Of a stretch of DNA of 44,256 nucleotides, positions 9,689 to 17,902 are shown one piece after another. The position numbers and the translations under genes are program-made. Positions within the stretch are counted from its first letter, which is position 1. The number at the start of each line of letters is the position of its first letter. The DNA comes from Candidatus Martarchaeota archaeon (lineage in GTDB: Archaea; Micrarchaeota; Micrarchaeia; Micrarchaeales; Micrarchaeaceae). The notes below the pieces were generated by a model. The model ran no database searches. It saw only the letters and a list, made by a program, of their open reading frames with translations, and was not told the DNA's origin. The stretch spans positions 1-44,256 of the forward strand of contig JAMCYG010000013.1 in assembly GCA_023473425.1 (NCBI GenBank), in the 5' to 3' direction.

Positions 9689-10213
9689 ATGCTCAGCTTT
9701 CCGAGACTGGATTCAATTGGGAGGCGAAGGAAGCTCCTCGGCGTGACCCAGCAGCGCTTGGCCAAAATGTGCGGCATCAGCCAATCGCTCTTAGCGAAGA
9801 TAGAGAGTGGCAACGTAAATCCCAGCTATACTGTGGCTGTCAGCCTCTTCGAGATGTTAGACGCGCTCGAGCAGAACGGTGCTGCAGTAGCAAAGGATAT
9901 AATGAAGAAAGAGATCGTGGTGCTGAATCCAAAGCAGCGCATAGGAGACGTCGCGAAAATATCTAAGCTTCATGTAATATCCCAGTTTCCTGTGGCGTTT
10001 GGCGGCAGGCTGGTGGGCAGCATAACGACAAAAGATATGCTTGACGCCCCAAAAGACGCGACGGTAGGTGCCTTTCTGAGCGACCAGCTGCCGACCGTCA
10101 GTGAAAGCACCCCGATTGAAGCTGTAAAGCAGCTGCTGAAGAGCAGCCAGGCTGTGATAGTGCTTAACAAGGACAGGATAGTCGGGATAATTACTGCGGA
10201 GGACCTACTGTGA
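9689..10213 (+). CDS. HTH (XRE-type) transcriptional regulator with C-terminal CBS domain pair
   Basis: RRKLLGVTQQRLAKMCGISQSLLAKIESGNVNPSY HTH, followed by two CBS motifs (GRLVGSITTKDML; DRIVGIITAEDLL). Confidence 0.9.
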   Translation: MLSFPRLDSIGRRRKLLGVTQQRLAKMCGISQSLLAKIESGNVNPSYTVAVSLFEMLDALEQNGAAVAKDIMKKEIVVLNPKQRIGDVAKISKLHVISQFPVAFGGRLVGSITTKDMLDAPKDATVGAFLSDQLPTVSESTPIEAVKQLLKSSQAVIVLNKDRIVGIITAEDLL

Positions 10214-10256
10214 GCCAAGCCGTATCTGGTGGTGCATAAAAGAGTAAGAGGTAGCT

Positions 10257-10700
10257 TCAGCTGTTCCTTTTATACGCCACGTATGATAGTGCTGCAAGTA
10301 CTATCAGTGAACTAAACATCAATGTGAATGCAAACGATACGTTGAAGGCGGAGCCTGTACCTGGAGCTCCAAAGCCGAAAAGATAGTTCCATCCAAGATT
10401 GGGCACGCCTGGAACATGCGCCTTGCTGAGTGGCAGGCCGAGCGCGGCGTCGCCGAGCATTGCGAGCACCATCAAGGTAGATATTATACTTAAGCCAAGA
10501 TATGCTTTGCCTATCTTTCTAATCCTAGCCAGAGCGTAAAGCACTAGAGCTAATATAATAAAGAGCAGCAGTATGACCCAGTGCAGCAGTGCCATAGCGC
10601 GTAGCACACTGTCAAACGCAAGAAGGTAAAGAGATGAAAGTATGCCTACAGCGAAGAATTCCATGAGCAAGTAATCCAGTGTACTGTTGTGCTGTTCCAT
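10257..10700 (-). CDS. Hypothetical multi-pass membrane protein
   Basis: 147-aa ORF with about four hydrophobic segments. Confidence 0.7.
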   Translation of the reverse strand: MEQHNSTLDYLLMEFFAVGILSSLYLLAFDSVLRAMALLHWVILLLFIILALVLYALARIRKIGKAYLGLSIISTLMVLAMLGDAALGLPLSKAHVPGVPNLGWNYLFGFGAPGTGSAFNVSFAFTLMFSSLIVLAALSYVAYKRNS

Positions 10701-10738
10701 GCTTATACCATTCGCAATAATATAATAATATAATTTTG

Positions 10739-11341
10739 CTAGCGCCTCCTTGCAGCGAAGAGGATGATAATAGCTATAACTATGATTGCAGCTACAATGC
10801 CTATGGCCGCATACTCTTCAGTGCTACTAGATCCTGAACCATAACTGTAGTTCACAGTTGAGGTGCTTTTGATTGGGACTATAGTCGAAGTAGGAGTTGT
10901 AGTCTGCGCTGTAGAGGTTGCATTCGTGTGAGGCGGTGCAAGTATAGTTATGCTCAACACTGCTGTATTTACTGATGGATCATCTCCTGTGACGTTGAAA
11001 GCAGCTGTATAAGTGCCTGGCGCTGCACTAGAGCTTGCTGATATCGTAGCTCTACCAGAAAATGGGGGTTCTCCGCTGCTCGTGCTCAGGAGCACGCTCA
11101 CCCCTTCCGAAGACAGTTTAGACGAATTTGCAACGTTTATGTTGGAGCCCCATACCCCGCCACTGTAAAGGCTTACATTGTATGTTATAGTGTTCGCGCT
11201 TCCCTGCACAACCGTCACTGAGTATGAACTCAGTACTATCTTGGAAGTGCCGTAGCCCGCCGCAAAAGTAAGCGTAGTGATAATGGCCAGCGACAGGACC
11301 GCGGCAATACCATACTTTTCTATTCTCATCCACTCACACAC
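10739..11341 (-). CDS. Secreted/surface protein with N-terminal signal, Ser/Thr-rich region and C-terminal TM anchor
   Basis: Hydrophobic N-terminus AAVLSLAIITTLTFAAG; beta-rich body; C-terminal EEYAAIGIVAAIIVIAIIILFAARRR. Confidence 0.75.
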   Translation of the reverse strand: MCEWMRIEKYGIAAVLSLAIITTLTFAAGYGTSKIVLSSYSVTVVQGSANTITYNVSLYSGGVWGSNINVANSSKLSSEGVSVLLSTSSGEPPFSGRATISASSSAAPGTYTAAFNVTGDDPSVNTAVLSITILAPPHTNATSTAQTTTPTSTIVPIKSTSTVNYSYGSGSSSTEEYAAIGIVAAIIVIAIIILFAARRR

Positions 11342-11461
11342 GAATGCACAGATAAACTATATTAAAGTATAGTTAAACGCTTTATATTTATATACAACGT
11401 GCTAGCGCATTATTGCTGTTTAGATGAAGCATTAGCTGGCAGGTAAACTGTAAACAATCCC

Positions 11462-12511
11462 TCATCTATCAAACTCTAGGATTCTGTTGTTGTATGCTTC
11501 CTCATCGCGGCAGAGAAGTGCGACCTTACTGTGCTCATGATAGTCCTTGAGCACGTAGCCTGATGCATCTGCTATTCTCTTTGCGAAATCAAGTATCTCC
11601 GCCTTCAGCGGCATGCTGCTATAAGCAAGGCCCCTAGATTCGCCGCGGGCTCCTCCGATAAATGAGAAACCCTTGACCTCCACGTAATGTGGATTGCCCT
11701 TCTTTATCAATGCCGCATATCCTTCGGGGTTAATCATGTTGAGATCCTTGACCAGCGTAAGCCTGAATACACGGCGAGTGTTAAGTGTTGAGAATATTTC
11801 TATAAATCTATTGAAGTTGTCCCATGAGGCATTCAGGCTCTTCGGCCTGACGGTCTTAGCATAAACATTCTCGTCTGGCGCCTGGACCGAAACATAGAGC
11901 TGCGTGGGCATGGATGTCAGAGCTTTCAAAGCGTTTACCATTGTGCCATTGGTTACCAGAAATGTGCTTATGCCTCTTCTGTGGAATGCATCGAGCAGCT
12001 TGCTCATCATGGGATAGAATAGCGGCTCGCCAGTTAGGCTAAGCGCTACATGTGCCGGATCCCGTGATTCCAACCATCGCTTCATATCGACATTCTCATC
12101 TCCCTTGAATCCGCTTACTAATTTCCTGTGCTCTGCAATCAGTCCTTCCACTATGCTATCTGGATCATCCCACTTACTGCTGCCAAGCGCGTTGAGTTCA
12201 TTCCAGTCTATACCTATCTCATCCGGTATAATGCGCCAGCAGAATGCACACGAGAGGTTGCATCCTATGGCAGGTGTTGACTGCATGCATCTCCAGCTCC
12301 TTATACCATAGAACTGATGCTTGTAGCACGTCTTGCCACCATTCTTCATGCTACTGATCGTGTATCCACAGCTCTTTATCGCGCTGTGTTTCCCTACGAA
12401 ATGGTATCCCTGCTTCTCCATAATGCCTCTCAGCTCTTTAGGCATATGAGGATCCGCTACAGCTGTTCCTTTCCCAGTGTACACCATTTCCTCAGTTTCA
12501 ATTGTCATCAT
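11462..12511 (-). CDS. taw1: tRNA 4-demethylwyosine synthase (Taw1/TYW1), radical SAM
   Basis: TPAIGCNLSCAFCWRIIP radical SAM CxxxCxxC, LSLTGEPLFYP, VKGFSFIGGARGESRGL. Confidence 0.95.
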   Translation of the reverse strand: MMTIETEEMVYTGKGTAVADPHMPKELRGIMEKQGYHFVGKHSAIKSCGYTISSMKNGGKTCYKHQFYGIRSWRCMQSTPAIGCNLSCAFCWRIIPDEIGIDWNELNALGSSKWDDPDSIVEGLIAEHRKLVSGFKGDENVDMKRWLESRDPAHVALSLTGEPLFYPMMSKLLDAFHRRGISTFLVTNGTMVNALKALTSMPTQLYVSVQAPDENVYAKTVRPKSLNASWDNFNRFIEIFSTLNTRRVFRLTLVKDLNMINPEGYAALIKKGNPHYVEVKGFSFIGGARGESRGLAYSSMPLKAEILDFAKRIADASGYVLKDYHEHSKVALLCRDEEAYNNRILEFDR

Positions 12512-12593
12512 ATCACAGCATGCATAATTTGCTTAATACACATGTATAAAAAGATGAATCGTATTGCCCCATGGGCAAGGTTTCGGCATTCGC

Positions 12594-12728
12594 CTACTTC
12601 CTCTGTAGGTACCTTTCATATCTCATGAAGTTCCCTACATCATTTGGACCATTTCTCAGGAGGCGCTGAACCTCCAGCATGTCCACTACTTCTTTTTCTC
12701 TTATTTCCGTTGTCATCTTCTCACTCAT
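12594..12728 (-). CDS. Possible small protein (44 aa)
   Basis: Translates as MSEKMTTEIREKEVVDMLEVQRLLRNGPNDVGNFMRYERYLQRK; preceded by an AT-rich TATA-like tract (~12780-12795 on the minus strand). Not in the ORF track because of size. Confidence 0.45.
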   Translation of the reverse strand: MSEKMTTEIREKEVVDMLEVQRLLRNGPNDVGNFMRYERYLQRK

Positions 12729-13007
12729 ATTCAAATGAAGCGTGAGATTATGGCACGGGCGCAGTATGCTTATGGTGGAAAAATATTAAAGGTTTATTGA
12801 AAACCGCGCTGAGGTTATCGGCGTGTCCGTTCGCTGCATTCCTTATCAAATATGACCTGGCGCATGAAATTCTCAGCGACAGGTAGCTGCTAACACGCTC
12901 AACATCAAGCATTATATAGCCTTACTTGTTTTCCACAGCAAGGTATAATACTTTTCGAAAACGCATATAATCCTGTGCACTGCACGGGCACTGCGCAAGG
13001 CGATACT

Positions 13008-14018
13008 GTGGAAAGTTCTCTCTCACTAAGGCTGAAGATGTATCTGACTCTGGCTCTGATATTTGCCGTTGGTTCGGCGGTGATATATGCAGTCATGTTT
13101 TACCTTGGATTTGGCTTTATCTTTGTCATACCCATCACTATTCTGTTCTTTCTGCTGCAGTGGTATGCTTCGCCAGCGTTGCTGAAATACGGCCTTCACC
13201 TGCAGTATCTTAAAGAGGGCGAGATGCCAGAGCTGCAACAATATGTTGGAGAAGCTTCAAGGCAAGCGCATATTAAGGCGCCCAAGATTGCCATAGCCCA
13301 GCTCGATCAGCCCAACGCCTTCGTTTTTGGGCGTACACCCTCCAGTGCTACTCTTGTCATACACAAAGGTCTTCTATCAAGGATAAATGATAGAGAACTA
13401 AGGGCAGTCATATCTCATGAGCTCGGCCATGTGAAGCATTCGGACATGGTCGTGATGGCGGTGGTGTCATTTATACCAATGCTGGCTTGGTTCGTGGCGC
13501 AGGACATGTTTTGGGGCTCAATGTTTGGTGGGAACAGGAATGGAGAGCTTCCAATCATAGCCATTGGTATGATAGCATTCCTCGTCTACATAATCTCGCA
13601 GTTACTTATACTTGCCTTGTCAAGGGCAAGAGAGAGCTTCGCAGACAGGTATTCCGCGGAGTCAACTGGGGATCCTGCGAGCCTTGCTAGGGCCCTGATA
13701 AAGATAACATCCGGTCAAGCTGCTGCACCGGCTACGCAGCGTAGTACCGGTGCCGGGTCTTCTATTTCCCGTTCGCTTTATATAGTAGACCCATTCAGTG
13801 CTAGGCGCGATCTGGAGATGATGAAAAAATACAGGGAGGAAATAAGAGAGCTCCTTCCGGAATTTGATATAGATTCGGAAATAAACAGGGCAGCCGGCAA
13901 AAGAAATATTGCAGGTTCGGCAGTCCTGGGCCTGTTCGGGACCCATCCTTCTACCTATAAGAGAATAACCAGCCTGGCACTTATAAACAGGAACATTCAG
14001 AGCGGCAAGCGCCAATGA
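13008..14018 (+). CDS. htpX: M48-family membrane metalloprotease (HtpX-like)
   Basis: VISHELGHVKHSD (HExxH), N-terminal TM pair, SRARESFADRYSAE; probable GTG start at 13008. Confidence 0.9.
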   Translation: MESSLSLRLKMYLTLALIFAVGSAVIYAVMFYLGFGFIFVIPITILFFLLQWYASPALLKYGLHLQYLKEGEMPELQQYVGEASRQAHIKAPKIAIAQLDQPNAFVFGRTPSSATLVIHKGLLSRINDRELRAVISHELGHVKHSDMVVMAVVSFIPMLAWFVAQDMFWGSMFGGNRNGELPIIAIGMIAFLVYIISQLLILALSRARESFADRYSAESTGDPASLARALIKITSGQAAAPATQRSTGAGSSISRSLYIVDPFSARRDLEMMKKYREEIRELLPEFDIDSEINRAAGKRNIAGSAVLGLFGTHPSTYKRITSLALINRNIQSGKRQ

Positions 14019-14022
14019 CTAT

Positions 14023-14928
14023 TCAATTGGAGAGATCCGAATATATCTCATTGAAATGCTCGGAATAGTGCCCCCCTATGAAGTTCTTCTTCTCCAGCCT
14101 CAGAAGCCTCTTAAGCATGTGGGGGAACTTGTCCATTATGTCTGCATAAAGGTATTCGCCTATTTCTCCCCCGCTCTTCTCTAGCCGTTCCTCAATCACC
14201 TGGCCGCTTGGCGATATAATATCTTCAACGAGCATCTGCCTATGTATCTTTGCGGCCTCCCTGCGGATTAGTCCCCCCACTATATGGCTATCTATGCTGG
14301 CCATACAGGAGAGATCGCTGGCGAACCGCTTAAGAGACTCATAGTCGGAATTCAGAACATTTATATTTACGCCGTTGATGCCCGCCTTAGGGTTCCCATT
14401 GAAAATCTTTTCATCTAGAAGGAAGAATCTCGATACAAGCAGCACACATTCGCCTTCAATATCGGCGCCTTCATGCTGAGCTTGTGCTTTCGAAAGAGAT
14501 TCGATCGTCTTTTCCAGCCAGTCAATTGATGCGTATCTGCATGTAGTGCCATACAGCATCTCCCATATAGTGCCTTCGAGATATTCTTCCACACCTTCAT
14601 GGTTGATAGGGTAAAGATTCTCTATCTTGTTAAATAATAATTTCAGCACCCCTTCCCTGCTATGGATGGGAATCGCCTCTCCCTCATGATAGCCTTTGGC
14701 TATCTCTTCCTTTATCGACGTCACATACCCACCGCCATCCATATAGACATCGGTTTCGCTGACTATCTTTCTGCGTGGCATGTGGTTTGTATGCGATTTT
14801 AGAAGAGGCTTTAGTTCAGATGCGGGGTTTTCATCGACTGCTCCCTCATGCCTCATCATTACGAATGCATCAAATTTTATCTTACGATCTTGTTGCTGTA
14901 TAACCTTATTACGAATCATAGCGTCCAT
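14023..14928 (-). CDS. Hypothetical protein
   Basis: ORF 14023..14967, overlaps the end of the upstream ORF; start uncertain (MDAMIRNKV). Confidence 0.6.
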   Translation of the reverse strand: MDAMIRNKVIQQQDRKIKFDAFVMMRHEGAVDENPASELKPLLKSHTNHMPRRKIVSETDVYMDGGGYVTSIKEEIAKGYHEGEAIPIHSREGVLKLLFNKIENLYPINHEGVEEYLEGTIWEMLYGTTCRYASIDWLEKTIESLSKAQAQHEGADIEGECVLLVSRFFLLDEKIFNGNPKAGINGVNINVLNSDYESLKRFASDLSCMASIDSHIVGGLIRREAAKIHRQMLVEDIISPSGQVIEERLEKSGGEIGEYLYADIMDKFPHMLKRLLRLEKKNFIGGHYSEHFNEIYSDLSN

Positions 14929-15748
14929 GCGTCCTACCCTGCGTCTTTCTTCCTGTTTCAATGGCATCTATCTTGTCCATAGTGCTTCGTATAAGATCCG
15001 GTGTCGCATCCTTTTTGTGCTCCACCATAAGCTTTCGTAGTGTCTTAATTGCTGCCACGGTATCGCGGTCTCCATCGTGTGCAGCTTCATCCGAGGTTCT
15101 GCGCAGCAGGTTATTTCCCATCCAATTCCATAAACCATTGCATGCCTTTTGCGCATCAATTTCGATTGTAGTTGTGCTTGCACCGACTATCCATACATCA
15201 TTGAAAGTCTCAAGCTTGCCATACGATGCGCCGATTCCTGAGAGCGCTATTCTAACCCCAAGGCTTCCTCTATCCCATAAGAGCCTGGTCACGCGTATTT
15301 CGCCACCGTGGGTCTTCAGCCTTCGCAGCGAATCAGCATCTGCAGTTTCAACCAGTTTGATCATTGACTCATCGTCGCACTTTACAGCGATCAGCTCTGC
15401 CATGCTGTAGCCTTCAGAATTCCTCAAAGTGAGGTCTTCAGCTGGCATCTTTGTCAGCATGCGCTTTATGTCCCGCGGCTCGTTGCCCCATCTGGCTATA
15501 TTTACTGCGACAAGGTTGTCATTAAGCCGCTGTCCGAATATATTGTAGTCTGTAGATGCGATGGATCTGGCGATTCTTGAGAATCTCGTCACCCTGAAAA
15601 GCATTCTTCTAAGGTCATCTTCCTTCAAGCTGCTTATGTCATACTGCTTGAGCAGGGTTTCGGATTTTTCATCGACTTTCATGCAGTAATTAAGGAACTG
15701 CGCCAATACCGCTGAATTTTCCAAGGTTCTCGTTTTGTTTCCTTCCAT
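14909..15748 (-). CDS. Hypothetical helical-repeat-like protein
   Basis: Start refined to MEGNKTRTLENS; upstream ORF extension overlaps a tRNA gene, so it is unlikely to be coding. Confidence 0.6.
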   Translation of the reverse strand: MEGNKTRTLENSAVLAQFLNYCMKVDEKSETLLKQYDISSLKEDDLRRMLFRVTRFSRIARSIASTDYNIFGQRLNDNLVAVNIARWGNEPRDIKRMLTKMPAEDLTLRNSEGYSMAELIAVKCDDESMIKLVETADADSLRRLKTHGGEIRVTRLLWDRGSLGVRIALSGIGASYGKLETFNDVWIVGASTTTIEIDAQKACNGLWNWMGNNLLRRTSDEAAHDGDRDTVAAIKTLRKLMVEHKKDATPDLIRSTMDKIDAIETGRKTQGRTHGRYDS

Positions 15749-15847
15749 CGAAACCACGAAATGGCTAAAAGAAGGATTAAGAAGAAGGTCCAAATATAAA
15801 TATTTTTTGTACAGTGACGTCGAACCATTTATTTCGCATAAGAATGG

Positions 15848-15938
15848 GGCCTCGGCCGGGGTTCCCGTTGCACATGCAATATCGGACCCGGTCTTGGGGA
15901 TCCACAGTCCCCCGTGCAAGCCATTACACCACCGAGGC
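15848..15938 (-). tRNA. tRNA-His (anticodon GUG), interrupted by a T-loop intron (15862..15880)
   Basis: Minus strand GCCTCGG-TG-GTGT..GCAC-G-GGGGA-CTGTGGA-TCCCC-AAGA-CCGGG-TCCGAT[intron]C-CCCGG-CCGAGGC-C; C73 followed by encoded CCA (15847-15845). Confidence 0.9.
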
Positions 15939-16065
15939 GCATGATAAAATCGGCATTTGTTAGTATGCCTTCCACATATTAATAGCTTAGCATTCTTATG
16001 GCTTTGTGCATGTGCGGGTAGCAGCAACACAACAGACAAAAAGCATAAAGTGAGATACCGGATTG

Positions 16066-16689
16066 TCAGCGCCTGTCGAGTCTTAGATTGCTGTTGAGAT
16101 CCATCCTCGAGTATTTCGACTTCTCAAAATCCTTCTCTAGCATCGACATGATAACCTCGTCAGAGTACTTTCCATCCGCGGATTTCGCACTCTCACGAAG
16201 CACGCCTTCGCGCTTAAATCCTATCTTTTCCAGTATGCGTATTGACGGCTTGTTATCCTTGAACGATATTGCGGACACCTTATGTACCTTAAGCTCCTTG
16301 AATGCGAATGAGACTATGAGCGAAACAGCGTACCTTCCATAGCCCTTTCCATGATAGTCCTTGCCAAGCCAGTACCCTATCTCGCAGCTATTGTTATTCT
16401 GGTCGATCTTCGTAATTGCTACAACTCCTATAAGATCGCCTTTCTCATTCTGTACCCCAAAATGAAATGCCGTGCCCGAAGTCGCGGCGGCGATTGTATA
16501 CTCTATAAGGCCTATAGCATGTTCAACAGTATACGGGTATGGGAATGAGCCAACAGGTGCAATGTTGTGCGCCAGCTCCTTATAATTAGCGAGATGTGCC
16601 AGCCTCTCCGCGTCATTTATTTCTAAGCCTCGTAGCGATGCGACACCGCCGTTGCGCTCCGTGCCCATAAACCCTGCCAATTCATCCAC
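16066..16689 (-). CDS. GNAT-family N-acetyltransferase (RimJ/RimL-like)
   Basis: IGVVAITKIDQNNNSCEIGYWLGKDYHGKGYGRYAVSLIVSFAF, ISFKDNKPSIRILEKIGFKREGVLRE. Confidence 0.92.
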   Translation of the reverse strand: MDELAGFMGTERNGGVASLRGLEINDAERLAHLANYKELAHNIAPVGSFPYPYTVEHAIGLIEYTIAAATSGTAFHFGVQNEKGDLIGVVAITKIDQNNNSCEIGYWLGKDYHGKGYGRYAVSLIVSFAFKELKVHKVSAISFKDNKPSIRILEKIGFKREGVLRESAKSADGKYSDEVIMSMLEKDFEKSKYSRMDLNSNLRLDRR

Positions 16690-16715
16690 CCGCTTGAATG
16701 TTCAAGCATTGCTGC

Positions 16716-17429
16716 CTATCGGCGCATGCCAAAGTTTGTTGCTATCTCCTTTTCAGCTAGCTTCTGAAGCGTACTGTTTGCAGACTTCCTTACACTCTCG
16801 TCCTCGTCGCTGCGCAATTTCTGCAGCGTCTTTTCAGGGGCGCGGAGGCAGTTGGCCACAGCCCACCTTACATTCGAGTCCGCATGATTTCCAAGCCTCT
16901 TCAATGTGTCCAGTTTTGTATGTTCGTTATCCGCAACACACTCCAAGACCAGATAATCACGGTCGTGCGATAGCTTCTCAAGCACGCGCGCATAGCTAGT
17001 GACTGCTGCTACTAGCATACGTATCCCTGGTCGTTTATCCTTAGAGAAGGCGTCATGAATTCTGAATGTGGCATGTACATTCTTTATGAGATTCTCAGAA
17101 ATAGCATCATCTTTGTCGTGAACATTGCCGGTTATGACTCTTTCCATTACGCCATCAAGAACTTCAGGATCATCATCATTCTTAGCAAGGAATGCCAGTA
17201 CTTCAAGGTTCTGCGACAGGCTTGCAAGGCGACGCCTTGCTTCTGCATTGCCATGCTCTGCGTAAAACCTCTGTTCCTCTTCCGGCTCATAACTGGTTAT
17301 ATACGGATTAGTTTCGGTGCGAAGGATTTGGATAGGGCTAGGGCCGATGGTTTGCCTGTCCTCATTCCATAGACCATCAAGTTGCAACTGTTTTCCCTGC
17401 ATATGCGCATTTTTCAAACGAGTGCTCAT
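16716..17429 (-). CDS. HEAT/LRV-like repeat protein
   Basis: Repeats such as LKRLGNHADSNVRWAVANCLRAPEKTLQKLRSDEDESVRKSANSTLQKLA. Confidence 0.7.
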   Translation of the reverse strand: MSTRLKNAHMQGKQLQLDGLWNEDRQTIGPSPIQILRTETNPYITSYEPEEEQRFYAEHGNAEARRRLASLSQNLEVLAFLAKNDDDPEVLDGVMERVITGNVHDKDDAISENLIKNVHATFRIHDAFSKDKRPGIRMLVAAVTSYARVLEKLSHDRDYLVLECVADNEHTKLDTLKRLGNHADSNVRWAVANCLRAPEKTLQKLRSDEDESVRKSANSTLQKLAEKEIATNFGMRR

Positions 17430-17511
17430 ACAGTTTTAAAACGTGGTTTACCTATTATTTATAGATTTGCATGCCATGGAAGTGCATACTGCCTATCGAA
17501 GTAACAAATAA

Positions 17512-17625
17512 ATGGCAGCCGTGCTGGATTTCGTGGGAACCTGCGATGAAGAGACCTTCTACAGAATAGAGAAAATACAGAGCAAATATGAGAAACTAGG
17601 AGAACATAAAACAGATTATGATTAG
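17512..17625 (+). CDS. Possible small protein (37 aa)
   Basis: MAAVLDFVGTCDEETFYRIEKIQSKYEKLGEHKTDYD; charged, soluble composition; no clear Shine-Dalgarno. Confidence 0.3.
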   Translation: MAAVLDFVGTCDEETFYRIEKIQSKYEKLGEHKTDYD

Positions 17626-17827
17626 ACCGAACAATAACAATTACATGCAACTAAATGCAGTAATTAGTTACTTGCATTATGCCCCTCCATTTCCGCTTCC
17701 CGTTGATCCTCCTGATGGATCTGTCTTCATACGCTATACACCCAGAGTGTATTGTCTGGAAAGCTTTTTAAAGATTGCAATGCAGAACGCTTTGCTGACA
17801 TCACATCCACGCCATAGGGAAAAATCA

Positions 17828-17846
17828 GGTATGTTTTTTATACCTA
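17828..17846. promoter_or_regulatory. Candidate operator/promoter of the phosphate transporter gene: AGGTAT-N7-ATACCT inverted repeat spanning a TATA-like element
   Basis: aggtatgttttttatacct, ~56 bp upstream of the ATG at 17903; strong ggggggag SD near 17893. Confidence 0.45.
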
Positions 17847-17902
17847 TTCAGACAAGGCGTAGTGCAGATTCAAGTTTGTGCGCCTTCATTTAGGGGGGAG
17901 AA

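Noticed and set aside
15749-16039. N-terminal extension of the 376-aa ORF 14909..16039
   Set aside because: It would read through the tRNA-His gene; MEGNKTRT at 15748 is a better start.
17459-17650. 63-aa minus-strand ORF
   Set aside because: Low-complexity aromatic/His composition and no start context; the plus-strand 37-aa frame looks slightly more protein-like, though still weak.
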